64,000 nt of DNA from GWF2-33-9 sp964500435 (lineage in GTDB: Bacteria; Bacteroidota; Ignavibacteria; Kapaibacteriales; UBA2268). Both the position numbers and the translations under genes were made by a program. The stretch is from assembly GCA_964500435.1 (NCBI GenBank), contig CAZCNL010000001.1, forward strand, positions 372,001-436,000. Reading direction: 5' to 3'. The notes beneath the pieces are model-generated. The model had not been told where the DNA came from and did not search any database. It saw only the letters and a program-made list of their open reading frames with translations. Shown here piece by piece: positions 1 to 8,979 of the stretch; position 1 is the first letter of the stretch; each line of letters opens with the position of its first letter.

Positions 1-933
1 ATTGCAAAAGCTGAAGAAATTTTTAAAAACCATCAAATTGATTTAATTTTTGCAACTGCTCCTCCATTTACTGATTTTTTAGTGGCTCATCATTTATCAA
101 AAAAATACGAAGTTCCTTATGTTTTAGATTATCGTGATTTGTGGGTCGATAATCCATATTATTTTTACGCCTCTTTCTTTCACAAAAATTACGCTATTTC
201 TTTGGAAGAAAAAATATTAATGAATGCATCTCGCTCGCTCGTGATTACTCGAGATATGAAAAATAAAATACTTAGCCGCTACCGTTTTTTGAATTATAAT
301 GATATTGCTATTCTTCCCCATGGCTATGACCAAGAAGATATCGATAATGCTCAAGTATTAGCTCATAAATCAAAAAAATTTGTAATTGCACATTCTGGTG
401 TTTTTTCAGCTGATTTAACTCCAGAATATTTCATTAAAGCTATATCTTCTTTGATTAATGAAAAAACTGAAATTAAACAAGATTTGGAAATTAGATTTGT
501 TGGTGTTCTACAAAAAAAATATAAAAAGTTAATTACTAAAAATAATCTGGATGAGTTTTTTAAATTATATGGCTACGTAGAACATATTGAATCTGTAAAA
601 ATTCTTATAGAGTCCGATGTTCTTTGGATGATGGTTCCCAATTCAATAGTAACACCAAGCAGATTTTATGAATATTTAGGCACTCGTAAACCAATGATTA
701 TTTCTTCTCCACCAAGCGAATTAACTAAAATCGTGGAGAATTCAAATAGCGTTATTCGGACTGATTTTAAAGATATAAATGCAATTAAAAAAGCGATTTT
801 GGAAATGTATATGAAATGGAAAAATGATAAATTAACACCAATTAGCAATGAAATCACCGAAAAATATGAAAGAAAATCTTTAACTAAACAACTTGCTAAA
901 GAACTTGCATATTGTGTCAAATTTAAACAATAA
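1..933 (+). CDS. Glycosyltransferase family 4, 5'-truncated
   Basis: The frame is already open at base 1, so the N-terminus lies outside the window; 310 residues are visible. They look like most of a GT-B fold glycosyltransferase of family 4, which moves a sugar from a nucleotide donor to a glycan or lipid acceptor on the cytoplasmic side of the membrane. Seen: an N-terminal-domain segment TAPPFTDFLVAH followed by YVLDYRDLWVDNP, the P..LD.RD.W pattern of WcaI/WbuB-like GT4 enzymes, and near visible residue 220 the donor-site stretch SRFYEYLGTRKPMI. An internal GTG at 82 could pass for a start, but the conserved PPFTD segment lies upstream of it, so I treat the gene as cut by the window edge. 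The acceptor is unknown; surface polysaccharide synthesis is an inference. A transporter gene follows 5 bases after the stop. Confidence 0.8.
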   Translation: MAKAEEIFKNHQIDLIFATAPPFTDFLVAHHLSKKYEVPYVLDYRDLWVDNPYYFYASFFHKNYAISLEEKILMNASRSLVITRDMKNKILSRYRFLNYNDIAILPHGYDQEDIDNAQVLAHKSKKFVIAHSGVFSADLTPEYFIKAISSLINEKTEIKQDLEIRFVGVLQKKYKKLITKNNLDEFFKLYGYVEHIESVKILIESDVLWMMVPNSIVTPSRFYEYLGTRKPMIISSPPSELTKIVENSNSVIRTDFKDINAIKKAILEMYMKWKNDKLTPISNEITEKYERKSLTKQLAKELAYCVKFKQ

Positions 934-938
934 CAGCC

Positions 939-1835
939 TTGTTAAAGAAAAATAATTCCCAAAAGTCTTACTTATTTGCAATATTTGCAATACTTTTTTG
1001 GAGCACTGTTGCCTCAGCTTTCAAAATCTCTTTATCATTTATTAATGTTTATCAATTACTTGCAATTGCTTCATTTTCATCATTATTTATACTTTTAATC
1101 ATATTGGCTTTTAATAAGAAAATAAATTTACTTTTCAAACAAACAAAAAAGGATTGGTCGTATTCTTTGGTTTTAGGCTTTATTAATCCATTTTTATATT
1201 ATATCATCCTCTTTAATGCTTATAATTTATTGCCTGCACAAGAAGCAATGATTTTGAACTATTCCTGGCCTATTGTCCTAACTTTGTTTTCAACAATTTT
1301 CTTTAAGAATAAATTATCATTAAAAGTAATTTTTGCACTTTTAATTTCTTTTTTTGGAATTATTATCATTGCCACAAAAGGTAATTTAACTGAGCTTAAA
1401 TTTTCTAATTTAACTGGCATTTTACTTGCTCTTGGAAGCGCTTTTGTTTGGTCTATTTTTTGGCTTATCAATATGAAAGATAATAGAGAGCCGTTAATTA
1501 AACTTACTTCAAGTTTTATTTTTGGCTCCCTTTTTTCATTGTTATTTTTTATAATTCTTCCGAATAAATTTAATTTTAATTTTTACGGAATTTTAAGTGC
1601 AATTTATGTTGGTTTTTTTGAAATGGGTGTAACTTTTGTTTTTTGGCTTAAAGCTATAAGTTCTTCCAAAAACACTGAAAAGATTAATAACTTAATTTAT
1701 ATTACACCCTTTTTATCTCTTCTTTTTATATCGGTTATTTTAAAAGAAAAAATATTTTTGTCCTCACTTTTTGGTTTATTTTTTATTTTGTTGGGTATTT
1801 TTATAAATTATATTTATAAAGAAAATAAAAAATAA
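939..1835 (+). CDS. DMT-superfamily (EamA) transporter
   Basis: A 298-residue inner-membrane protein made almost entirely of hydrophobic helices, about ten, in the two-times-five arrangement of the EamA/DMT superfamily (drug/metabolite exporters). The first helix begins only about ten residues after the TTG start, as is usual for the family, and length matches the typical 280-310. Second-half segments such as YGILSAIYVGFFEMGVTFVF and the final FGLFFILLGIFINYIYK correspond to family helices. The start is TTG with no convincing ribosome-binding site; it lies 5 bases after the glycosyltransferase stop, so translation may be coupled. The substrate cannot be read from the sequence. A second, different DMT protein is encoded at 27024-27890. 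Confidence 0.8.
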   Translation: MLKKNNSQKSYLFAIFAILFWSTVASAFKISLSFINVYQLLAIASFSSLFILLIILAFNKKINLLFKQTKKDWSYSLVLGFINPFLYYIILFNAYNLLPAQEAMILNYSWPIVLTLFSTIFFKNKLSLKVIFALLISFFGIIIIATKGNLTELKFSNLTGILLALGSAFVWSIFWLINMKDNREPLIKLTSSFIFGSLFSLLFFIILPNKFNFNFYGILSAIYVGFFEMGVTFVFWLKAISSSKNTEKINNLIYITPFLSLLFISVILKEKIFLSSLFGLFFILLGIFINYIYKENKK

Positions 1836-1837
1836 CT

Positions 1838-3184
1838 CTAAATTCCAGACACGGATATTTCATTTATTTTTATCGCTGGCGATTGTATTGTACGAGTTTT
1901 GTCTGGATTATTTGCAATCATTTCGATATTGTTTAAAATAGCATTTAAATTACCAGAAATTGTAATTTCGGCAACTGGGAAAGTCAATTCACCTTTTTCA
2001 ATCATAATCCCAAAAGCTCCCTTGGAAATATCGCCTGTAGTAGTATCTGTACCTTGACCAATTAAATTTGTGATTAAGATACCTTTATCAGTACTTTTAA
2101 TTAAATCTTCTTGAGAATTGTTTTCGGGTTGAATAATGAAATTTGTAGGACCGGAAGCATTTCCAGTAGACTTTAAACCTAATTTTCTTGCTGAATATGT
2201 GCCTAATAAGTAATTTTTTAATACACCATTTTCGATAATAACATTTTCCTTCGTAGGAGTGCCATCGCTATCAAAGGGGATAGAACCAATTCCACCTTTA
2301 ACACGACCATTATCGACAATATTCAGTTTTGAAGAGGCAATTTTATCATTTAATCTATTTGCAAGGTAACTACGATTCATATAAATATTTCCGCCACTTA
2401 AACATGCCGCAAGAAATCCAAATAATGAAGATGCAATGTTTGGTTCAAATATAACTGGGAAATTTCCTGAAGGTATTTTTCTTGCACCGATTAATCGAGT
2501 AACTCTTTCAATTGCTTTTTGTGCAATTGTTTCTACGTTAATCATATTTTGGAGTTTTACTGCATTAAACCAATAGCCATCTTCGAACATATTATCATCA
2601 TCACCGGCGTGGAGATGAATTCCTGCTCCAACTGATGAAGACCGGAAACTGCCTTTTAACCCCTTAGAATTTACTATGAAAACTTCAGATATGCTCGTCC
2701 CATACATTGAACCGTCAGATACTTTGATTTTTTTATCTAACAATGCTATTCTTTCTAATTCTTTCGCTTGCTGAATTTTAAAATCTGGATCTATTAATTC
2801 AACTTCATTATCATAAATTTCTAATTCATCAACTTTAAAATCATTAGTAATAAAATCCGCCAACTTTGCAAAAGGGTCAGGTTCACTGTATTGTGCACGT
2901 TTAATTGCATTTTTAATTAATGTTTCAATTACTTCATCACGTAAATCGGAAGTAGATGCAGTAGCAACTTTATCTTCAACTAAAATTTTTATTGCCAAAT
3001 TTGTTGAAATTGATTTATTTAGTTCTTGAATGTTACTATTTCTTACTTCAACGGAAAAATCATCTGAATTAAGAAGATAAATCTGCGATTCGGTCGCACC
3101 TTGTTTCAAAGCAAAGTTAATTAATCTTTCAATCCGATTGAAAAAGTAATCTGGATTAAAAGTAAAAATATCGGAATTACTCAT
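1838..3184 (-). CDS. pmbA: TldE/PmbA-type metalloprotease subunit
   Basis: A 448-residue protein of the TldD/PmbA family. In Escherichia coli TldD and TldE (PmbA) form a heterodimeric cytoplasmic metalloprotease that cleaves unfolded or modified peptides, such as microcin and CcdA. This copy lacks the HExxxH zinc motif found in the adjacent gene, which is the expected difference between the non-catalytic TldE and catalytic TldD halves. The C-terminal stretch GDISKGAFGIMIEKGELTFP followed by VAEITISGNL is typical of PmbA, and length equals the E. coli protein (about 450). Its ATG overlaps the end of tldD by 8 bases, and the G-rich sequence just before it, inside tldD, can serve as ribosome-binding site, so the two are probably made in equal amounts. 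Confidence 0.9.
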   Translation of the reverse strand: MSNSDIFTFNPDYFFNRIERLINFALKQGATESQIYLLNSDDFSVEVRNSNIQELNKSISTNLAIKILVEDKVATASTSDLRDEVIETLIKNAIKRAQYSEPDPFAKLADFITNDFKVDELEIYDNEVELIDPDFKIQQAKELERIALLDKKIKVSDGSMYGTSISEVFIVNSKGLKGSFRSSSVGAGIHLHAGDDDNMFEDGYWFNAVKLQNMINVETIAQKAIERVTRLIGARKIPSGNFPVIFEPNIASSLFGFLAACLSGGNIYMNRSYLANRLNDKIASSKLNIVDNGRVKGGIGSIPFDSDGTPTKENVIIENGVLKNYLLGTYSARKLGLKSTGNASGPTNFIIQPENNSQEDLIKSTDKGILITNLIGQGTDTTTGDISKGAFGIMIEKGELTFPVAEITISGNLNAILNNIEMIANNPDKTRTIQSPAIKINEISVSGI

Positions 3185-4580
3185 TATTTCCCCCGACAGT
3201 CATTTTTGAAATTTTCAGTGTTGGTGTTCCACTTGTAACTGCTACACTTTGCCCTTGCTTGCCACAAGTTCCTAAAAAGAACCCCATATCGTTTCCTACC
3301 ATCTCAATTTTTTTCAAAATATCTAAATTTGTGCCTATTAATGTAACATTTTTTATTGGTGATGTGAGTTTTCCATTTTCAATTAAATAGCCCAAATTAA
3401 TTGAAAAAGTGAATTTTCCTGTACCGTTTACCATTCCACCTTGGAATGATTTTGCGTAGATACCATAATCTACTGAGGAAATAATCTCTTCGGGGCTATA
3501 TTCCCCACGAGCAAGAACTGTGTTATTCATCCTTGGAATTGGTATATTTTGATATGATTGCCTTCGTCCATGTCCATTTCGTTTATGATTAAGCAATTTA
3601 GCATTCAAATAATCATTCATAAAACCAACTAATTTGCCTTTTTCCACTAATAGCACATTCTCAGTTTTATATCCTTCATCATCAATATTTAAACTACCAC
3701 GATAATTTGGAATGGTTGCATCATCATAAATTGTAACATTTGGATTTGAAACCATTTCACCAAGTTTATTCCACATTACGGATGTTTTTGTTCGAATACT
3801 ATCTGCTTCTAATGGATGTCCAATTGCTTCATGGATCATAACACCTGATTCTTCAGAACCTAAAACAACGGGAAGTTCTCCAGATGGTGCATTTGTGGCT
3901 GAAAGCAAGATAATTGCTTCTTCTGAGGCTTTTCGTCCAATATTTTCAGGCGTATCAATATCTTGGAAAAACTTTAAACCATATCTTCCACCATTGTTAC
4001 TCATCGCTGTAGTTCGAGTTTTATTGTCATCGGCAGTTGCTGCTACCATTAATCTGATCTGTGGACGAATATCAGAAATTAATAGCCCCTCAGAATTTGC
4101 AATTGTAATGTAACTTAAATTTGAATTTAAGTTTGCAGAAACTTTAATAATTCTCTTATCATAATCTTGTGCTGCTTTGTATGCACGTTGAACCAAATCT
4201 ATTTGCAATGGTATTTCTGTTTTTACGAGCGGTTCTTGCAAATCATAAATTGTGCTTTGAAGAAACCTTTCTTGTAAATTTATTGCAGTCTTTTTTTTAT
4301 TCGATTTTGCAACAACTGCTGCTGTTTTAGCGGTTTCTATTAACTTATCTAATGATAAATTATTGGTAAAAGCATAACCTGTTTGCTCTCCAATTATCAC
4401 ACGAACACCTATACCAAGGGAAATTGACTCAGATGTATTTTTAATAATATCCTCTTCCATATTAATGGAATTTGAAATACTATATTGAAAAAAAACATCT
4501 GCAAAATCACCTCCGTTGGATAGAGCAGCAAAAATTACTTTTTCAAATATTTGATTGTCTAATCCGAAGTTTTTGTACAT
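3177..4580 (-). CDS. tldD: TldD metalloprotease, catalytic subunit
   Basis: A 467-residue TldD protein, the zinc-bearing half of the TldD/TldE protease. The motif HEAIGH at residues 250-255 gives the HExxxH zinc site, and Cys439 in GTCGKQGQS near the C-terminus fits the third ligand known from E. coli TldD. The segment after the zinc site (PLEADSIRT, then DDEGYKTENVLLVEKGKL) is also family-typical. Start ATG at 4580 is preceded by AAGGA a few bases upstream. It forms a two-gene operon with the overlapping pmbA downstream. No peptide substrate or modified-peptide biosynthesis genes lie next to it, so its local role is open; general proteolytic housekeeping is the default reading. Confidence 0.93.
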   Translation of the reverse strand: MYKNFGLDNQIFEKVIFAALSNGGDFADVFFQYSISNSINMEEDIIKNTSESISLGIGVRVIIGEQTGYAFTNNLSLDKLIETAKTAAVVAKSNKKKTAINLQERFLQSTIYDLQEPLVKTEIPLQIDLVQRAYKAAQDYDKRIIKVSANLNSNLSYITIANSEGLLISDIRPQIRLMVAATADDNKTRTTAMSNNGGRYGLKFFQDIDTPENIGRKASEEAIILLSATNAPSGELPVVLGSEESGVMIHEAIGHPLEADSIRTKTSVMWNKLGEMVSNPNVTIYDDATIPNYRGSLNIDDEGYKTENVLLVEKGKLVGFMNDYLNAKLLNHKRNGHGRRQSYQNIPIPRMNNTVLARGEYSPEEIISSVDYGIYAKSFQGGMVNGTGKFTFSINLGYLIENGKLTSPIKNVTLIGTNLDILKKIEMVGNDMGFFLGTCGKQGQSVAVTSGTPTLKISKMTVGGNNE

Positions 4581-4640
4581 ATATCCTTAATGTTAATTCA
4601 TTTAAGACGAATTAACAAAAATATAATTAGGATGTCTAAT

Positions 4641-5057
4641 TTACTCACCAATAATCTTAATTAATACTCGCTTTCTTCTTTTTCCATCGAATTCTCCATA
4701 AAAGATTTGCTCCCATGGTCCAAAATCCAATTTTCCGTCTGTAATAGCAACACAAACTTCACGACCCATTATTTGCCTTTTCAAATGTGCATCTGCGTTA
4801 TCTTCGAATCCATTATGATTATATTGACTATGAGGTTTTTCTGGTGCTAATTTTTCAAGCCAAATTTCGAAATCTTTATGCAATCCACTTTCGTCGTCGT
4901 TGATAAAAACACTTGATGTTATGTGCATTGCATTAATTAAAGCAATGCCTTCTTTGATTTTACTTTCACTTAATGCTTTTTCCACTTCAGGGGTAATGTT
5001 TATGTATTCTCGACGATTTTTCGTCTCGAACCAAAGTTCTTTCCTGAATGATTTCAT
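4641..5057 (-). CDS. YjbQ/UPF0047 family protein
   Basis: A 138-residue member of the YjbQ (UPF0047, secondary thiamine-phosphate synthase) family. Family marks seen: HITSSVFINDDESGLHKDF near residue 46, the histidine-rich YNHNGFEDNADAHLK, and the C-terminal DGKLDFGPWEQIFYGEFDG followed by RRKRVL. Length equals the usual 130-140. Some homologues rescue thiamine phosphate synthase mutants, but the physiological reaction remains uncertain, so I name only the family. It lies 60 bases downstream of nothing on its strand that is clearly coupled: rlpA-like ends 76 bases upstream and tldD begins 60 bases downstream. The ATG at 5057 starts MKSFRKELWF, the normal N-terminus of the family. Confidence 0.9.
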   Translation of the reverse strand: MKSFRKELWFETKNRREYINITPEVEKALSESKIKEGIALINAMHITSSVFINDDESGLHKDFEIWLEKLAPEKPHSQYNHNGFEDNADAHLKRQIMGREVCVAITDGKLDFGPWEQIFYGEFDGKRRKRVLIKIIGE

Positions 5058-5133
5058 TTTTTCCTCATTTTTTGAAAAATTAAATGTAAAATTAATGAAT
5101 TTTTTTCATATTTCCAAAAAATGTGGATATTTT

Positions 5134-5625
5134 TTATTCATTAATAATTTCAATTTCCACTTCAGCCACTCCATCTTTTATCATATCCAATTCGGCTGCT
5201 GCGGAATAGGATAAATCAAGTACTCTGCCAGAAATAAATGGTCCCCTATCATTTACAACTACAAAAACGAATTTTGAATTTCTGAGATTAGTAACTTTTA
5301 ATTTTGTTCCAAAAGGTAAGGTTCTATGTGCCGCAGTATATTTATTTTTGGAGTATATTTCTCCATTCGCAGTTTTTCTGCCGATAAAATCATCTGAATA
5401 ATAAGAAGCAAATCCACGTATAACCTGTCCTGGTTTAAATTCTATATTTTCATTATTATCATAAAATGATTTGTCAACTTTATAATTTTCTTGTTTTGAA
5501 TTACTAAATCTAATCGACGATGAACAAGATATTGAAAATAAGGAAAGTATTAAAATTGCTATTATTAATCTTATTTTCAAAAAAATATAAACTTGATTAT
5601 TATTTCTAAACAACTGTTCACTCAT
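5134..5625 (-). CDS. rlpA: RlpA-like septal ring lipoprotein (DPBB domain)
   Basis: A 163-residue probable lipoprotein: a hydrophobic N-terminal segment ends in the lipobox LFSISC, followed by a Ser-rich linker. The C-terminal half is a double-psi beta-barrel of the RlpA type: RGFASYYSDDFIGRKTANGE, then AAHRTLPFGTKLKVTNL and VVVNDRGPFISGRVLDLS. In Pseudomonas RlpA is a lytic transglycosylase that cuts glycan strands lacking stem peptides; the conserved Asp of NDRGPF is present. The C-terminal SPOR domain of longer RlpA proteins is missing, as in many short homologues. The leader before the hydrophobic core is about 18 residues, slightly long, so a later start is possible. It would act between the outer membrane and the peptidoglycan. 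Confidence 0.88.
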   Translation of the reverse strand: MSEQLFRNNNQVYIFLKIRLIIAILILSLFSISCSSSIRFSNSKQENYKVDKSFYDNNENIEFKPGQVIRGFASYYSDDFIGRKTANGEIYSKNKYTAAHRTLPFGTKLKVTNLRNSKFVFVVVNDRGPFISGRVLDLSYSAAAELDMIKDGVAEVEIEIINE

Positions 5626-5685
5626 TTTTTATACTTTTTCTCATATTACTTTAGACACTTTTTTTAATTATTTTTCCCAAATTAT

Positions 5686-5716
5686 TTTGTAATTACTTAT
5701 TATTTTATTAATTTTG
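5686..5716 (+). promoter_or_regulatory. Bacteroidetes-type promoter of tRNA-His
   Basis: TTTG at 5686-5689 and TAATTTTG at 5709-5716 are separated by exactly 19 bases, the known -33/-7 consensus (TTTG, N19, TAnnTTTG) of the Bacteroidetes primary sigma factor. The predicted start falls a few bases before the tRNA 5' end at 5728. Confidence 0.8.
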
Positions 5717-5727
5717 TAATTCTATAT

Positions 5728-5801
5728 GGCGGAAGTAGCTCAATAGGTAGAGCATCAGATTGTGGCTCTGAGGGTTGTGGGTTCGAGTCCCATTTTTCGC
5801 C
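5728..5801 (+). tRNA. tRNA-His (anticodon GTG)
   Basis: A full cloverleaf can be folded: acceptor 5729-5735 with 5794-5800, D stem GCTC/GAGC, anticodon stem TCAGA/TCTGA around the loop TTGTGGC, T stem GTGGG/CCCAT around TTCGAGT. An extra G at 5728 (position -1) faces C73 at 5801, the identity element of tRNA-His. CCA is not encoded. It lies between two minus-strand genes on the opposite strand and has its own promoter. Confidence 0.97.
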
Positions 5802-5835
5802 CAAAATTTAAATAATTATTCCGCATTCATTTTAC

Positions 5836-7950
5836 TTAGAAATCTCCGCTCATAGTTTTTTTCATTCTTAATTCTTTCTTTGCTAAGGTAACTGCAATTC
5901 TTAATTCGGGAAAACTGCAATTATAATTCAACCTTTCTCTTATTTGACTTAATCGTAATAATGGCGAGTTCATTAAAATAGATTTAACTTCATTAATCAA
6001 CTTTTCATTCACAAATTTTAAATCTTTAATTATCCAGCCGTTTTCAATTCCATTTTGAATAATATTTGCTAATTCAGGTTCCGCTAATTTAATTTTTTTC
6101 GATAATTCAGTCAGAGATTTAGTATTTTCAACTTCTTGATTAATTATGCTATATAATTTTTGATTAATTTCTTCTTGCTTTGTTAACTGTTGCTTGAAAT
6201 TATGAATTTTGACGTTTGACAAAATCGAGGTATTAACTTTAATTCCCCTACAAGTCGTACATTTACCACAACTTCCAAAAATTGGCTCATCTTTAAAATA
6301 TTTGATAATAAAATTTTGTTTACATTGATCAGTTTTGATATATTCAATAACTTTGTTTGCTTTATGGATTAAAATGTTCTTTCGTTGGTCTAATTCTTGA
6401 GATAATTTATCCGTATAACCTTGTGTAATCAATGTAACGTATGATTTTATACCATTTTTTGTTAAATTAGAATTAACTTGAATAATATTGAAATACGTCA
6501 ATGTTTCTATTTCTTTTTGGATTGTTTCTAACGATAAATTTAGTTCTGTTGCTAATTCATTTAAATCTAATTCAACATTCCCCTTTTCTGTTTTATTTTT
6601 TTTATCTATAATTTCGTTAAATATTAATTTTCTATCTCCCTGAAAATTTGAAACAATAGTATTAAATTCGGGATTTTGCTTAATTATTTGCAATTCTATT
6701 ATTTGGGCAGAGTCATAAAATTTTAATAAACTTTTTCTTTGTAATATTCGGATTATTGAGCTTAATTTCTTTTTTTCGATATTAAATAATATTGAAAGCT
6801 CATCTAAGGTACCTTTAATAAATTTGTCCCTTTTAATATTAATCAATTGATTGAAACCTTCGACAAATTTTTTAAACTCATTTAAAGATGGGATTGCACC
6901 AAAAATCATTGTTGAAGGTAAATTTTCGTCATTTTTTGAATATAATAAATAACATTTAGATTCTTTTCCATCACGACCTGCACGACCCGCTTCTTGATAA
7001 TATGCTTCTAATGAAAGTGGTAAATCGAGGTGAATGACCAAACGAACGTCTTTTTTGTCAATTCCCATACCAAATGCATTTGTGGCTACGATAATATTAA
7101 TTTCACCTTTTATAAACTTTTCTTGTGCTAATTTGCGTTCTTCTGGGAACATACCGCCATTGTATGGAAGAACTTGGAGATTATTTTTACGTAAAAAGTC
7201 AGCAATTTCATTAGTTGTTGCTCTTGTCCCAACGTAGATAATAATACTACCGGAATTATTAGATTTAATTATTTCTAAAAGTCTTTTTCTTTTATCATCA
7301 ACTATTTCTGTAAAGAAACTTAAGTTCGACCTTTCAAATCCGCTAACGAAAATATTAGGATTTTTTAATTGTAAAATATTGACAATATCTTCTCTGACTT
7401 CAGGTGTTGCAGTTGCTGTAAAAGCGGCGATTGGAACTCTTTTAATCCAATGGAAAATATCATATATTTTTCGATAATTTGGTCGGAAATCATGCCCCCA
7501 TTCACTTATGCAATGTGCTTCATCTACTACAACAAGTCCAATCTCAGCTTTTTCTAATGCTGAGATAAATGTATTACTCGTAAGCCTTTCGGGTGCTACA
7601 TATAAAATTTTATATTTTCCTAAAATAAAATTTTTGAGAATTTCCGATTGATTTTCATCGCTTAAAGAGGAATTCAAAAAGGATGCTGGAATGTTTAATT
7701 TAAGTAAAGAATCAACTTGGTCTTTCATTAATGATATTAGAGGTGAAAATACTATTGTTGTTCCTTCTAAAATTACTGAAGGTAACTGATAACATAATGA
7801 CTTCCCGCCGCCAGTCGGTAAAATTGCAACAGTATCTTTGAAATTTAGAATTGATTGAATTATTTCGACTTGCTTATTTCGAAATTGCTCTAATTTAAAT
7901 GTGCTTTTTAAAATAAGTAATAATGCTTCTTCATTATAAACCTTCTTCAT
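5836..7950 (-). CDS. recQ: ATP-dependent DNA helicase RecQ
   Basis: A 704-residue RecQ-family 3'-5' DNA helicase for recombination and replication-fork repair. Seen in order: Walker A TGGGKS (residues 46-51), DEAH box in VVVDEAHCISEWGHDFRP (143-146), helicase C motifs GIDKKDVRLVIH and QEAGRAGRDG, and the RecQ zinc-binding domain with Cys residues in FGSCGKCTTCRG. The last hundred residues look like winged-helix segments; no clear HRDC domain is visible. I place the start at ATG 7950 (MKKVYNEE); an in-frame GTG 9 bases upstream is less likely. The upstream TPR gene stops 15 bases before this ATG, so the two may be co-transcribed. Confidence 0.95.
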   Translation of the reverse strand: MKKVYNEEALLLILKSTFKLEQFRNKQVEIIQSILNFKDTVAILPTGGGKSLCYQLPSVILEGTTIVFSPLISLMKDQVDSLLKLNIPASFLNSSLSDENQSEILKNFILGKYKILYVAPERLTSNTFISALEKAEIGLVVVDEAHCISEWGHDFRPNYRKIYDIFHWIKRVPIAAFTATATPEVREDIVNILQLKNPNIFVSGFERSNLSFFTEIVDDKRKRLLEIIKSNNSGSIIIYVGTRATTNEIADFLRKNNLQVLPYNGGMFPEERKLAQEKFIKGEINIIVATNAFGMGIDKKDVRLVIHLDLPLSLEAYYQEAGRAGRDGKESKCYLLYSKNDENLPSTMIFGAIPSLNEFKKFVEGFNQLINIKRDKFIKGTLDELSILFNIEKKKLSSIIRILQRKSLLKFYDSAQIIELQIIKQNPEFNTIVSNFQGDRKLIFNEIIDKKNKTEKGNVELDLNELATELNLSLETIQKEIETLTYFNIIQVNSNLTKNGIKSYVTLITQGYTDKLSQELDQRKNILIHKANKVIEYIKTDQCKQNFIIKYFKDEPIFGSCGKCTTCRGIKVNTSILSNVKIHNFKQQLTKQEEINQKLYSIINQEVENTKSLTELSKKIKLAEPELANIIQNGIENGWIIKDLKFVNEKLINEVKSILMNSPLLRLSQIRERLNYNCSFPELRIAVTLAKKELRMKKTMSGDF

Positions 7951-7965
7951 AAAAAGCACAAATTT

Positions 7966-8979
7966 TTATACATTTTGTAAATTTCGAATTTTTTCTAAAT
8001 ATTCGTCTGCTTTTTCGGGCTTTATTGAAATAAGTTTTTGATAAACTTCTATTGCTTGTGAATATTTATTTTGCTTTTCTAAAATCATTGCATAAGTTTC
8101 AGTTGGTAAAATTTCGTCTGAAATGAGTTCTTCGGGGTAATTTAGTTCATCGTAATCATCGCACTCGTCTTTTGGTGAATTTGATATTGTGTTGACAATG
8201 CTTTCAAAGTAAGTTTCTTTTGGTATTAAGTCGGTCTTTTGGGATAAATTGAAAGATAGTATTTTTGAGATTAGGGCATCTTTTACATCTTTATAATCTG
8301 ATAAATTATATGAATCAAACCTAAAAGGTAAAAAATTAATTCCGGGAATTAAGTCCAGATCTTTTGAATTTAACAAATTTAAATCTAATGCAAAATTTGA
8401 TTGAATTTTGAAAGCCTTTGAGTAGTTATTATGATTGTTTTCGGATTCGTTAATATTATCTTCAATGAACTCGTTTTGGAAATTTACATTAATTTCTTCA
8501 TTGTTGGTTATTTCGGTTGTCGTTTCAATTTCATTAATTGAAGACGTGATTGATAAAAGTTCTTCATCAATTTCCTCGATTAATTCTTCTTCTAATTCAT
8601 TTTCGATTTGTTCTTCAAGTTCTTCAAGTTCTTCAATTAAGATAATTTCTTCTTTATCAATAATCTCATCCGACACTTCAATTTCAGAATTATCCATTTT
8701 TTCTTGTACTAAAATTGAACCAGTTGCTTCACGTCGATTTAAAGCAGATTTAATTGCGGCGTTATTAGGAAATTTAGCAAGTGCCTCATTTAATACTTGA
8801 TTACTACTTTCAAAATCATTAATTTTTTCGTAAGCTTCTGCTAATAATATGTATCCTATTGGAAAATCAGGAAAAAACTGCAATCCTCTCTTGCATAATT
8901 CTATAGATTTAAAAGGATTGCCTGAATTTAATTCTTTCTCAGCTTGAACCACAAACAATGGTGAAATTGTCTCGTCCAT
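7966..8979 (-). CDS. Acidic tetratricopeptide-repeat protein
   Basis: A 337-residue protein with no signal peptide. The N-terminal 70 residues form about two TPR units (PFKSIELCKRGLQFFPDFPI, then YILLAEAYEKIND), and the C-terminal 50 another (YAMILEKQNKYSQAIEVYQK). Between them lies a Glu-rich, low-complexity segment around residues 110-145 (EELEELEEQIENELEEELIE) and a poorly conserved linker. TPR units bind partner proteins; no partner can be named. Its ATG follows the stop codon of the Bax-inhibitor gene with no base between, so translation is probably coupled. Similar acidic TPR proteins with a split TPR arrangement occur in Bacteroidota, but I do not recognise a named family. Confidence 0.75.
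   Translation of the reverse strand: MDETISPLFVVQAEKELNSGNPFKSIELCKRGLQFFPDFPIGYILLAEAYEKINDFESSNQVLNEALAKFPNNAAIKSALNRREATGSILVQEKMDNSEIEVSDEIIDKEEIILIEELEELEEQIENELEEELIEEIDEELLSITSSINEIETTTEITNNEEINVNFQNEFIEDNINESENNHNNYSKAFKIQSNFALDLNLLNSKDLDLIPGINFLPFRFDSYNLSDYKDVKDALISKILSFNLSQKTDLIPKETYFESIVNTISNSPKDECDDYDELNYPEELISDEILPTETYAMILEKQNKYSQAIEVYQKLISIKPEKADEYLEKIRNLQNV

Noticed and set aside
8435..8800. Ser/Ile-rich plus-strand frame
   Set aside because: Mirror of the Glu-rich stretch of the TPR gene; composition is a consequence of the GAA/GAT-rich opposite strand.
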